Source of the DNA: Rhabditoides inermis
Taxonomy: Eukaryota; Nematoda; Chromadorea; Rhabditida; Rhabditidae
Length of the DNA stretch: 64,000 bases
Reading direction: 5' to 3'
Assembly: GCA_963966185.1 (NCBI GenBank)
Contig: CAWZYM010000196.1
Span: forward strand, 120,001 to 184,000
In this document: positions 21,901-34,000 of the stretch, piece after piece
Numbering within the stretch: position 1 is the first letter of the stretch
Layout: each line of letters begins with the position of its first letter
Program-made: the position numbers and the translations under genes
The notes under the pieces: generated by a model
Databases searched by the model: none
Told to the model about the DNA's origin: nothing
Seen by the model: only the letters and a program-made list of their open reading frames with translations

Positions 21901-24557
21901 TAATAATTAGCTGAAGAAAATGTACCTTGTGTGTGGTGTCTGCCAGCACCACAGAACCCTCGTGAGCACATTCCTCGTGGACCAGTTGGAGACCTTGAGA
22001 CGTCATGAAGCCGACGGCGAAATCATCACCGTGACGCATTCTGTTCAAGAACAAAGCTACTCTGTTGTCAGTAGCGCATCTCTTCTCGAGTTCGTCAATC
22101 GCTTGTTGCGGGTCGGTTGGCAACGCGTTCGGATTTCGGATTCTGTCCGAAACTATCGAAGTGACCTGTAAACTTATGTTACAACGATTCCGGATAAATA
22201 TCTGATGAACCTGCTTGGTGGTAAGCGCCTGCATCATCTGATGAAAGCCGGAGGTATCTCCGCCGCGAACCGCATCAGCCGAAGATTCTTAAAAAACACA
22301 TAATGAACGGAATCTCGGCCTGCCTACTTACTCTGGAATTGCAGCGCCACTGCTGACGGAGGAACGCCCATGGCGACCATTGTTGTTATTTCTCCTTTTA
22401 CACTGTCGGGAACCCTCATCCGTGGGTAGTCGGAATGAGAGTGGTAGGTAGAGTATTTTACCGTTACAAGTCTGTATGCAATATGACAATCAATAGTAGT
22501 CATTCACCAACCCTTCCCCATCCGGCTCGACACCGATGTTCATGAACGCTGGACAAACGAAACCAACTGGCAGAGTTTCCTTGGGAGCGCGACTATCGTA
22601 TACCTACAATATATTATAATGATGTATTCTGAAACAAAGATTTCAATCCACCTTCTCCTGCTTCAACCCAGAACGGTTACAAATCAGTCTCTTCCACGAC
22701 TTGTCAGTGCTGGCCACTTTGAAGTTGTCCCCGTACTGCATCTCGAGGGAAGTCTTCTTATTCTGTGAAATAGTATCGTTCAAGAAGGGAGATCAGAATC
22801 TCAGTGAGGGAGAGGGGGAGAGGGAGATAGGAGAAAAGAGCGGCAGGGGAGAGAGAGACATCTTCGATTCCAGGACCAGGCGATCAGAATCTCAGTCTCA
22901 GTGAGGGAGAGGGGGAGTGGGAGATAGGAGGAAAAGAGCGGCAGGGGAGAGAGAGACATCTTCGATTCCAGGACCAGGCGATCAGAATCTCAGTGAGGGA
23001 GAGGGGGAGTGGGAGATAGGAGGAAAAGAGCGGCAGGGGAGAGAGAGACATCTTCGATTCCAGGACCAGGCGATCAGAATCTCAGTGAGGGAGAGGGGGA
23101 GTGGGAGATAGGAGGAAAAGAGCGGCAGGGGAGAGAGAGACATCTTCGATTCCAGGACCAGGCGATCAGAATCTCAGTGAGGGAGAGGGGGAGTGGGAGA
23201 TAGGAGGAAAAGAGCGGCAGGGGAGAGAGAGACATCTTCGATTCCAGGACCAGGCGATCAGAATCTCAGTGAGGGAGAGGGGGAGTGGGAGATAGGAGGA
23301 AAAGAGCGGCAGGGGAGAGAGAGACATCTTCGATTCCAGGACCAGGCGATCAGAATCTCAGTGAGGGAGAGGGGGAGTGGGAGATAGGAGGAAAAGAGCG
23401 GCAGGGGAGAGAGAGACATCTTCGATTCCAGGACCAGGCGATCAGAATCTCAGTGAGGGAGAGGGGGAGTGGGAGATAGGAGGAAAAGAGCGGCAGGGGA
23501 GAGAGAGACATCTTCGATTCCAGGACCAGGCGATCAGAATCTCAGTGAGGGAGAGGGGGAGAGGGAGATAGGAGAAAAGAGCGGCAGGGGAGAGAGAGAC
23601 ATCTTCGATTCCAGGACCAGGCGATCAGAATCTCAGTGAGGGAGAGGGGGAGAGGGAGATAGGAGAAAAGAGCGGCAGGGGAGAGAGAGACATCTTCGAT
23701 TCCAGGACCAGGCGATCAGAATCTCAGTGAGGAAGAGGGGGAGAGGGAGATAGGAGAAAAGAGCGGCAGGGGAGAGAGAGACATCTTCGATTCCAGGACC
23801 AGGCGATCAGAATCTCAGTGAGGGAGAGGGGGAGTGGGAGATAGGAGGAAAAGAGCGGAAGGGGAGAGAGAGACATCTTCGATTCCAGGACCAGGCGATC
23901 AGAATCTCAGTGAGAGGGACGGTCAGAGAAGAGACGGTCAGGAAGTGTCAGTTCCACTCCACATGAGACGTGAGTGATGAGTGAGCGATGACTCGGATGA
24001 ACAGTGCGGGAGAAGATGAATGAGGATTCAATATAAATATGATTGATAAGTGAGGGGGAAGGTGAACGAAAGAGAAAGCGATAAAGAATTCGAATCAAAA
24101 CATTCATTATCACAAAACTATACATACTGCATATCTTCATAACAAGATTTTACGATCGGGATTACATACCTGCGCTTCTGCTGGTGTCATCTTCTCCGTG
24201 TGGACGACTGCAGTGGGCTCTCGATGAGCCGAACAGATATGCTCCAGAAGAGCAGTGCGGGTCGGGAGTTGGCTGGGGCACCACGGGCAGAGGAGTAGAG
24301 ATGCCTTATTGCGACGGGGAAGGGGGTCATCCACAGTGCACTTCTGCTTTTTATGGATCCGAAGCTGCGTTTCTCCGAGTGTTTTGCCGCAGCCGGGACA
24401 ATCCTGAAATGGTTCCATGCATTCCTTATAGTAGTATTCATTCATTTTCTCCAACAGAAGTATTATAAACCTTTTTGTCTCTCTGAGAAGGAACGGGCGG
24501 ATCGGAAGGGGGAGCCGAATTGGGATCGGAGGTGGACGAGCCAGAAAGGCCCTCCAT
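18958..24557 (-). CDS. Mutator-like (MULE) transposase-type protein, 18 exons
   Basis: Exons on the minus strand: 24557-24471, 24403-24170, 22762-22652, 22603-22512, 22471-22332, 22287-22211, 22165-21926, 21875-21727, 21575-21452, 21406-21308, 21167-21091, 20940-20758, 20551-20440, 20363-20226, 20153-19980, 19919-19746, 19578-19415, 19324-18958. They join without a stop into 913 residues. The order is: C2H2 finger (CPWC, then HICSAH, residues 69-90); DDE core with D323 (VVLADTTHK), D390 (ALMTDCCESF), the MULE C-x2-H motif (CGYH, 428-431) and E534 (NTTTEAFN); SWIM finger (CSCPVGLVGAYTCVHAH, about 650-666); a charged KRRR/EEEKEN segment; and a C-terminal PHD-like finger (CSMC, CGRC, then WICSRC). 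In that finger the usual H-x2-C pair reads C-x2-H. Known role: cut-and-paste transposition. The intact frame and 17 introns would also suit a domesticated host gene. The first donor (GTTTAT) is weak. Confidence 0.85.
20621..20666. repeat. GGTTACGGTAA short tandem repeat
   Basis: About four copies of an 11-bp unit lie in the intron between exons 12 and 13 of the MULE-like gene. Single copies of GGTTACGGTA recur at about 504, 700, 737, 21678 and 39979, and in reverse complement near 54715, so the motif is dispersed. Confidence 0.7.
22790..23918. repeat. 92-bp minisatellite, about 12 copies
   Basis: The unit starts GATCAGAATCTCAGTGAGG and repeats every 91-92 bp, with two subtypes (GAGTGGGAGATAGGAGG and GAGAGGGAGATAGGAG). 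It lies wholly inside the 1.4-kb intron between exons 2 and 3 of the MULE-like gene. All other introns of that gene are about 40-160 bp. Open frames seen across it are a by-product of the repeat. Confidence 0.95.
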
Positions 24558-24559
24558 CA

Positions 24560-25600
24560 CACAACAATCTGTAACGATACAGTACTTCATAGCAGCGAAT
24601 CATGTTCAATGTTGAATACAAACGTGTCATAGAAACGAGACGGTAACATACATAGATTATCTAAATGCGCAACCAACTATGGTAGAGATAGCGGGCGGAA
24701 GTGTCCGGTAGCGAGCGGAAATGAGTTTTCGCGCCTAATTTCGAGATCAGTCACTGCAGTGGCAGCGAGATTTACGTAATCCGTGTGTCCTGAACTTGTA
24801 TGTGTTGTATTCATCATGTATTAGTTTTGTATCCTGCAAGTGCAAGAATTTGATGAGTTCTAAAAGATAAAAGTGAATTCGAGATCATATTTACAAAATC
24901 TTATACCTTTTCGGGACATATCTATTCCCACAACCTCCCTCTCTCTTCTCTCTCGCCCCTCGCCCCTCACCCCTCACCCCTACGCCCCGCCCCGCCCCCT
25001 TCCCCCCACCCCTGCTGCGCACCCCCGACTCTCTGCGCTCTCGCCCCCCGCGCTGAGTCTGCGTCTCTGCACCCGCGGCCCGTTGCGATATAGTCTCACC
25101 TCGAAATTTCTTTCAAAATCTTGTGTTATTTGATTTTGTTTCGGTTTTAGTTTATTCAAATATGCATATGTGAATTTGTGAAGTGAAATAGTTCAGTGTA
25201 CACTCACTTATTGGTGTATTTGGTCGACGTCTCGTTTGTGTTTCATTCGATTGACATACATGATTCTCTCATTGCAAGAATTAATGGCACATGCTGTTTC
25301 TTCTTTCTTATTCCTTTATCTGTCTCTCTTCTTCTATATTAAGAAAATAAACTGTGTTCATGTTGGCATGAAGCCATTAGTTCTCTAGTCAACTTGTCCG
25401 ATGTACGTTTTTTCTCCCTTGTCTTGTTCATGTGTATGCACTAATTGTGATTGTGTTTTTATATTATATATCTTGTGAGTCATGGCTTATTGGCCATGGC
25501 CATGCGCGTGCCGCTTCCTCTCTCACCTTGCGTGTCTTTCCAGAGTGGCGGTCGTCGTCGCCGCATCGATCGCCCTCTTGCTGAGTGCTGACTGTGGCGC
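24560..25600. other. Intergenic stretch upstream of the MULE-like gene
   Basis: No gene recognised. It should hold the promoter of the minus-strand MULE-like gene. A C-rich tract (about 24935-25085) with repeated CGCCCCTCACCCC-like strings is the only marked feature. The rest is AT-rich and unstructured. Confidence 0.4.
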
Positions 25601-25637
25601 GCTGGTCCTCCACTCGCATGGTCGCTGTGCTGCCTAG

Positions 25638-27772
25638 GCCGCATATCGCACGCCGTCCTCCTCTCCTCGTCTCCCATTTCCACACACACACACACATCCT
25701 GCGGCTCCGAGAACTTGTCGATTCGAGGTGAGACTTCTGAAACATCACTGTGTTTGCTTGGCGATCAATCCCTCGTTCACACCTTTTCTGCCATAATTGA
25801 AAATTACAAATGCGTAGAACGTAGGCGTAGATAGTTTGGTAATGCCCTTTGAAATGGCATGCGCCTCCCTCCTCACTCACTTTCTCCATTCCAGATGGAG
25901 CAGAGAGACGGTCGGCTCGTTGTGGCCACACAGACTTGCCGCACTCGCTCTCCCGCCTCTATCGTCGGTGCTGAGATGCGCTCAGCCCTGCTGCTCGCAC
26001 TCTTCTTCAATCGCCCATCGGCGAATTCCGCCACTGCCGACTGTCAGAGAGGTGCCGTGTATTCCACAATCCTGAAATGACACTTGTATACGTGAATGCT
26101 AGCATTGTTTGTGTACGTTTCTATCACCCTTGAGTATTTTTTTGACTTGAATCACAAACACGTTGCATTAACATCTATTATAGCCACATGTTTCGTCCCC
26201 ATAGGTTACGCAACGATAAACCATTGATTGTGGCCACTCACTATCATGATTGTAGTTGGCAGCTGTCGGCGCGTCTCTGCGCTCTGCTGGCTGCTCGCTC
26301 TCGCCTACGCGATGTGTCGTCTGTGTCTGTCTGTGGCGTGTGTTGCTTGTGTCGCTGCAGCCGCGTCTTCATCGTCTCCTTGCACGTGTCGTGCGTCTGT
26401 CGACCGATCCGAGTGAGTGTACCGCGACCTGAACGTGCGCATATATTATATGTGTATCATATCAACCCTGTTGTCGCAATCTCACGCAAACTACCAAAAA
26501 ACTCGTTGTATCCCCGTTTTACATTAGCTAGTAAATGTGTATGCACATCTGTAACGAATATTCATGCGCTCTCTCACTTTTTGTCAGATAGCGTCTCGTG
26601 CTCGCTGGCCACACTCTGTCGCCGCTGCTGTCCCTTCTCTGCGTACGAGGGCATGCGCATCCTCCTGCTCCGACACTGGGTCCATCGAGTGATCCGGCAA
26701 ACCTGGATCTCCGCCAGGGCTCGCACTGCCACTGCACCACCGGAAATGTCACAGGTGATTATAGTCCCACTGAGCCTCTTTCCCATCCGCTTCTCTCTGT
26801 TCCGCACCCGTCTCCCTTCTCACCTTGTATTGCTATGCTCTAGGGCGACGCGGCTGTCAGCCTCCCCTCATCTGGTGCCCGCGTCGCATACAGCACACGT
26901 GCCGTACATCTCCGTACATGCTGCTCTTCCAGCCTTCACACAGCCACTCTGTGTGCTGCTCGCCGTTCATCTGCCCTCGCGCGCCTCATCCCGGTGAGTA
27001 GAACTAAAGTCATGTTGATAGGAGTGTGTTCGCGTCATCTGTTATCTCCTGCATTGATTTTGTGTGATCGGATAATAAAATGTGACTGTTGTTTCCCCTG
27101 TCTTATTCCCCCTCCCGTTTTTGAATGAATGTGAATCATATTTCACGTAGTCTGTAGACATGCCATTTCCATTCCATACTAACTCCGCCTCAGTAAATCT
27201 ATGAAACATAATGTGTTCATGCCGCTCCCACTCACTCACCTGTCCTCTTTCCAGGTGTCTGCGGGCGTGCTCTGTGCAGACTGGCGTCTCCGAGGTCGAC
27301 CGCTGTCTCCGGACCGACCCCCTTCCACGCAGGTGTACACGCGCAAGAATGGCGTGTACACCTATCCATCGGCGTCCTGCCCGTTCTCGCCGACGCCTCG
27401 CGGCCTCTCCTCCGACGTCCACCGACTGGCGCTCGTCGTACCGCATCTCCGAGGTGGGTCCAAAAGAGGGAGCCCACCTGAAACAGTTGAATACACTTTT
27501 CCTTTTCAGACTTTGCTGTCGCGGTGTGTGATCGCGTGCTCGCCGTCACCGCCCCGCCCACCCACAGACTCACCCCAATCCACGCAGAAGTACACGCCAC
27601 AGGTGACGTGCACTTCTATTCCTCGGCTCTCTGCCCATTCTCCCCGACGCCTCGCGGCCCTTCCTCCTGCGCGCACACCGCGCGTTCTCACGCCGTCCGC
27701 TCCCCCTGGGTCCTGAAACAAGATCCGAGTTCACGCATAATTTCCGCGTTCCGAAACACATTTGAGACATAG
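25638..27772 (+). CDS. Candidate multi-exon gene with an internally duplicated exon
   Basis: Blocks 25638-25727, 25895-26051, 26256-26412, 26588-26754, 26844-26993, 27255-27453 and 27510-27772 all have AG/GT borders and join in one open frame through six introns to a stop. The last two exons are diverged duplicates. Both contain CPFSPTPRG preceded by similar segments (VYTRKNGVYTYPSAS and VHATGDVHFYSSAL). The product is rich in Arg, Ser, Leu and Cys, matches no family I know, and has no start assigned. Chance openness of GC-rich blocks remains possible. The duplicated motif in the same frame is the best support. Confidence 0.4.
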
Positions 27773-27883
27773 TCATGTGTGGGTTAATGTTATTAGGCAT
27801 AGGTCGGTGAAACGTACGAGACCCGGTTATATGTAAACTTCAATTCTTGAATTTTCCCCCGTCTTTCAACGTTACGATTGCAG

Positions 27884-28190
27884 GAATTGGGGCTCCCTGC
27901 CTGCCTCTACGCTCAACGGTGTACACATGGATGGTTGGACGGTGAGCTCTATTCGTATATCTACACTTTCTCTCTCCCCCCCCTTACTTGCCGCATGCTC
28001 CCTCACCCACTCACACAATATCGCGATCTTCCCCTGATAGTGGATAGATGCGAGGCGGCGGGCGCAGCCTGCCGTCGGCATCTGCAAGAAAGGAGGGTGG
28101 GACAAGGTAGCAGACGCTGGAGGAGACAGGAGCAGACAGGAGAGAGAGAGAGGGAGAGATGCGAGTGGCATGCGGCTACGCGCACTCACC
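27884..28190 (+). other. Exon-like blocks, unassigned
   Basis: A block at 27884-27940 (acceptor ATTGCAG, donor GTGAGC) and one starting near 28041 (GA-rich, open in one frame to about 28200) have splice-like borders. They do not connect clearly to the candidate gene upstream. They lie just beyond the 3' end of the minus-strand protease gene. Confidence 0.2.
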
Positions 28191-28271
28191 GTTGAACGAT
28201 GACCACTCAGTCGGGTAAGGTGGGGATGGATCGGCTAGCTGCCCATCCATCCACCCCCCTACCCCGCCTCC

Positions 28272-29964
28272 TCAGAAGCGCGCGGCGCCCGCGCGCGCCT
28301 GGCGCTTGGACGACGCCGCTCCTCCGGCAGCTCCTCCTGCTGCTCCACTTCCACTCGCTGCATCGGCGCCTCCGCGCTTCTGGCTCTTGGACGGCGTCGC
28401 TCCGCCTCCTGCACCACCGGCAGCGCCTCCGGCTGCTCCACCCTCGACAGCTCCACGCGGCGTCTTGTTCGGAAGCGTCTTCTTTGCGGCCTTGGTGTTC
28501 TTGGTGGTGATGGGGAGCGGGAGAGTGACGCTGCTGCAATGGTACACGGTGACTGGCTGTTCACGCACACTCCTCTCACTCTCCCACCCATCCCCTCGCA
28601 CCCCACACATCCCCTCGCACCCCACCCACCACTTGTCCCTGCATCCGCGTCTCGGCTGCACACGCGTAGCTGCCGACGTGGTCGACGTCGAGCCGCTCAC
28701 AGACGGCGCGTTGGAGACGCGCCTTGCACGGGGGGTCGCCGTCGTCGTGCTGCTGGCTGAGGAAGCGGCGGGGGAGGTGGCGGGGGTGGAGTGATCGGCG
28801 GCATCCTCTCCTTGCGCCACGATCTGCGCGGCGCCGCTGTTCAGCTTGCGGCGTTTGAAGGCGCTCAACGTGCCACTCGGCACAGTGGGGATGGGCACGT
28901 GGGCGGCGGGCGCGGGAGTGGCGGGCGCGGGAGTGGCAGGGGCCGGCGACGGCGAGGCGCGGCTCAGCTGCTGGCGACGCAGGTCCATCTCTTCCACTAT
29001 CACCAGCCATTCGTCTGCTCCGAGGAGCAGGCCTTCGTGCACCAGACGGGAGTGCACCTCCAGTGTGGCCTGCTGCGCCCTCCTCTTCCTCGCCTCCTGC
29101 AACGAGAAGCTCTTTCCTCGCTCACTCACTCCACTCCATTCACTACCTGTTCACTCAATCACTCACTCACTCACTCACTCACTCACTCACTCACTCCATT
29201 CTCCATTATGTGTTCCCATTCTTATTGTATGTTTCACTTACAGCGTACAAATGTGAGTGGATGAATGATGTATTGTTTTTTTTTTGTTTCTAGATTTGGC
29301 TGTCCGCTGTCCAGTCAACGTGTACTCGTCTGCGGTGAGTCATTGCCCGATTCGAAATTCTTGCGCACTTTGGATTCTTGTGATTATGAATTTGATGCGG
29401 ATTCCCCCATTGCTTGGTTGTATTGTTGGGGATTGTGGCGTCTGTCCCTCTGTCCCTCTCTCCCTCTCTGTCCCTCTCTCCCCTCTCCCCTCTCCCCCCC
29501 TACCCCCCCCCTCTCCCCCTCTCCCTCTCTCCCCCCCTCTCTCTCCCTCTTTCCCTCTCTCCTTCGTTCTCAGTTCCTTCCCAACCTTGTACACGTGTTG
29601 CGTGCTGGGCTCCTTGGGCTTCTCCTTCTCCTTCTCCTTGGGCTTCTCCTGCTCCTTGGGCTGCTCCCTCTCCGGCGCGTGCGCCTGCTCATCGAGCTGT
29701 GGCATCAGGGCGACGTCGAGTGCGCGCAGCTGACTTGGCCGGGCGGCGACATGGCGCCTGTGCATTCTTTGTTCACACCTTCCCCCCTCCCTCTCTCCCT
29801 CCCTCTCTCTCTCTCTCTTTCTTTCTCTCTCTCTCTCTCTCGCACTCACAGTCCGACACTGGGACCGTCGAGTGCGCTGCTGCCGCCGCGAATCGCGCAG
29901 TTCCACGCCGTCGCCATCTGCGTCGGCAAAAGGGCTTCGTATCTGCAACACTATCGCGTGCTTC

Positions 29965-30008
<44 letters not shown>

Positions 30009-30530
30009 TTGTCGGCTCCTTTCCATTGGCGAGGAGGGCGGCAGTGGCGAGACTAATGAGTCCGCAGCTCTCCGAATCGAGCTGCGCCATTGCCCCGTTC
30101 TCGAGGAAGAACTCCGCCGCGTTTCCAAAGGCGCCACGGAGAGCCGCGCACCACTCCACACACTGCAATACGCCCACATTATGGGCTCTCCCTCTCCCTC
30201 CCCCCTCTCCCCCCTCTCTCTCCCCTCTCCCCCCTCTCTCTCCCCTCTCTCCCCTCTCCCCTCTCTCCCCTCTCCCCCCCCTCCCCCCCCCTTCTCTCTC
30301 TCTCTCTCCTCGCACCTCGTACGGCGCCGTCCTTCCTATCGAGTCGTAGAGTATGGCCGTCTTGGTGGCCGCAGTCCACGCAACGGCCACGTAGTGGCCC
30401 TTGGCCGTGATGGCTCCCCTCGCCCTGTATCGCGCCTCCTCGCTCACGTTCGGCATGTGCACCTGCAACATTCTCTCTTATCACCGCCCCCCTCCCCCTC
30501 TTCTCCCTCCCCCTCTCAATGTCGTTGACT

Positions 30531-30582
<52 letters not shown>

Positions 30583-30975
30583 CGCACGATCTTGCAGATG
30601 TCCGCCTCTAGCATCAGAGGCCAATTCTCTGCGAGCTGCGAAAACACGCCGAACACCGGACGACCGGCCATCTCGTTCTCCTGGGCGCGCGAGATCGCGG
30701 CCACCCCATCTTCCATCTGGTCCGAGGTGAGCTGAAATGCGCGTCTCTCACTCTCTCCGCCCCTCTTCTCTCTCTCTCTCTCACTCATCCATCCTTCCCT
30801 CCCTCCCTTCATCCCCCTCTCTCTCCCTCTTCCCCCTCGTACACGCACCTCGAAACCAGCGACGATGATGCGGCCCGGTTGCGGGTCGGGTGTGGCAGAA
30901 CGCCACGCAGGGAGCGAGGGGGGCGGAGTGTGGCCACGGCGCGATGCCGGTACCTCCACAATCTCCACGTCCTCA

Positions 30976-31009
<34 letters not shown>

Positions 31010-34000
31010 CCATCACCTCCTCGGCTTGCTGGGTGCGGGGGTCGTGTGGGTGGGGCGGGAAGGGGGACGGAGCGCGGCCACGGCGCGATGCCGGTACCTC
31101 CGCAGTCTCCATCACCTCCTCCTCCTGCTCCTCCTGCTCCTCCTGCTCCTCCATCAAAATGTCGGCTTGCTGGGTGCGGGGGTCGTGTGGGTGGGGCGGG
31201 AAGGGGGACGGAGAGCGGCCACGGCGCGATGCCGGTACCTCCGCAGTCTCCATCACCTCCTCCTCCTGCTCCTCCTGCTCCTCCTGCTCCTCCATCAAAG
31301 TGTCGGCTTGCTGGGTGCGGGGGTCGCGCTGCGACTGCTCCAAGACAGACACATCCTCCTCGGCGAGCACTGTCTGAAAGCACACCCATTACACTCTCTC
31401 GCTCCCCTTTCTTCCTCCATCTCTCTCTCTCTCTCTCTCTCTCTTCCCTTCTCCTCTCTCGTCAGATGCAATGTTCATGTTATGCTCGTTTTATAAAGAC
31501 TGCTTTGACTTTCATGTTGTATGGGGGTACGGTCGCGTCATTTTGTGAGTGTGTGTGTGTTGAGTTGTTGATGTATTGTCGTTGACGTGTTCGTTATTCA
31601 GGAAGAAGCGACTCCGCGACTCGGTCGGTTCGCGCAGCGACCGCGCGACTGGCAACCCACAGCCGCCTCGGACAGCAATCGCCACGTCACGGTAAAGACG
31701 TGTTCAACCTTTCAGCCTGATTCGCCCTTCACACACATTTCGATTGCGTGTCGTTTCTTGACGGCTTCAATTTGTTTGTGGAATCTGATGTCGGTTGTGT
31801 TTGCCCGTGTTGATAGCGACTGTTTCAGCGGCAACGAGAGGGGCGAGAGACTCGGATCGATGCGGCCGTTGCGGCGGAGGGCGAAGGGAAGGGAGAGAGC
31901 GCGGCGAGGGTATGTACTCACTCCGCACACCGCATCCAACTATCAACGCGGCTCTCGTCCACATATGCTTTTCTTTTTTTATTGATTTGTTTCTCACTGC
32001 AATGTGATGTGAGATGTGTTTTCTGTGTGTATTCGAGTAATCAATTCAATTCGAGTATGACTGCAGCTATGCCGTGTCTTCTGGTTGTGGAGGGCGACAG
32101 TGTGGGAGGGTGTGTCTCCGACCGCTCGTATCGATTGATTGAGGTGGGTGAGCCGGTCACATTGCCGGCTCTCTCCATCACCTTCTCCCATTTAGATGGG
32201 CTCGTATGTGAATGAGAAGCCGGGCTGCTTCATATAGGCTGCTTCAGATGGGCGACATCAAAAAAAGAGCCATCCGTTTCGTGTGTGCAACGAGCTGGCA
32301 TCGAAGCGCTAAGGTAACATCTCTTCGCGATTCGTGATTTCCTTTATTTTGTTTGACTACCAGTTTCGACTATCAGTTTTCGTATGGTCTGTTTTCGAGG
32401 AATCTGGTAGAAACGAGAAGTTGCGTAGCCAGGGGAGATGCGCGGAGCGGGAGGGAGAGGGCGAGGCGGTAGCAGCGGCGACGCTTGCCTGCTCCCTCTT
32501 CTCCTCCCTCTGTGGAGTAGTGGAGTGGTCAGACGACGAGCCGGAGAAGGGAGAGGGGAGAGCCGGGTGCAACTAGCGACGCGTGGAGTAGGGATGACGG
32601 CGGAGAAGCTGCGGCGCAAAGTCGACTCTGTGTGAGTAGGGCAGAGCGAAATCCCGAAACCCGAAGGAAGACTGTTCTGGAATGGAGTGGAGTGGAGAGG
32701 AGGAATGAAGCTTGACAGGGCTCTGGGTGCACCTCCCGTGCCCATATCTTCCTTCGCCAGTCGAACCTCGCTGCATATGTCGCGTCTGCATATGTCCAGT
32801 CGAGTAGATAAACAAATTGTCATAATGTTCTATTTGATTCGTCATAAATATGCTGATTGTGATTCTGTTGTACTATCTGTACTGTCATTGTTTGTTTCAG
32901 GGCAGGCATCGGTGCGCCAACGAAGGTGGCTCGATAGACGTGCTCGTCGATTCCGACCCGTAGTGGGGGGGGGGGTCGGGGTCTCCCTCTGACTGTCGAT
33001 CCCAACCCAACTCGCAGCCGCCTCTCTCCTCTCCTCGTCACCGATGCTCATTTGCGAGGTACTAGGTGCTGCATTGTTCCTATGTTCCACTATCTATTCG
33101 ATTGATCGAACGTGCTAAAGTGTTTCGTGTTGTTGTGTATTGAGCCGATCGGAACTTGATCACATTATATTTCAGGAGCGGTGCGCCATCATCCGATCAT
33201 CCTCCCACTCCCACACTTGCGCAGAGGGACGAATCGGTAAGGTCGGTAAGGAACAAGGTTTCCGTCTTCATTCTAGGAAAGAAAGAGGGTGGGGCAAAGC
33301 GAGTCAAGAGTGCGACTGCGCGCCCACTATGTGTGTCTGAGTGTCTGACTCTCTCCCGTTGACGCCTTCAGTCTCCGAATGCGCGTGTTCCAATTACATT
33401 TGTTTGAGTTGCAATAAAAGTGCATTCATTATTATACTATGGAAACATAATAGTAGCAATGCGTTCGCTTAGTCCGTTGTGCACTGAGAGTCGTGATAGC
33501 CGCTCGTATCGTCATGATGGTCCGCGAGGAGACCAAGGACAAGGATGTGCAGATTGAGATGGGGCGGGTGGGCGGCCATACCAACGGAAAGCACGAGGCT
33601 GTGTGGCGTTGCGGACAAGACAATGGGCGAGGAGTGAGATTGATGAGGACGACTAGGCGCTCCCACTACCTGTCCCCACACATGTGCCAACCTCTCCTCA
33701 TCTCTGCGTACCTCGGTGTGGCTCGCGCAATCCACTATGTATTCCTTTCTGTGCACTTGTTTTGTCTACGCGATGTATATCGAAATAAATGTGTACACTT
33801 GTCGCGCTGTTCTGCTAAAGAAACTAGCATTATATGTCAGATAGAAAAAGAACTCATCGCGAGAGTAGTTGTCTACAATAGCATTGTTTGCAGGTGAGTC
33901 GATGAGAGGAGTGGCGAGGGGCGAATCGCCTTACAAGAAGAAGGTCGATTCCACGGCGAACAACATGACAGGTGAGAGAGGGTTGTACCTGGTGCTCATT

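Noticed and set aside
22917..23571. Series of identical 64-codon frames as a peptide family
   Set aside because: They repeat every 92 bp, not a multiple of three, and are artefacts of the minisatellite inside an intron.
26188..26997. A single 269-codon open frame as one exon
   Set aside because: It crosses AT-rich stretches bounded by clear splice signals; only its GC-rich parts look exonic, and they fit better as separate exons of the 25.6-27.8 kb candidate.
28272..28460. Linker histone H1 gene (Ala/Lys-rich tail)
   Set aside because: The AAKK and Ala/Gly-rich composition belongs to the C-terminal exon of the protease gene; there is no globular H1 domain.
28272..29129. One uninterrupted 285-codon gene
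   Set aside because: It contains an intron (28632-28534) and an acceptor at 29097. It corresponds to the last two exons of the protease gene and is not a separate gene.
30004..30471. NeSL-type LINE protease or Polinton adenain-like protease
   Set aside because: No reverse transcriptase, polymerase B, integrase or capsid gene is linked to the protease exons, and the Ulp1-like spacings and 21-exon structure do not suit either element.
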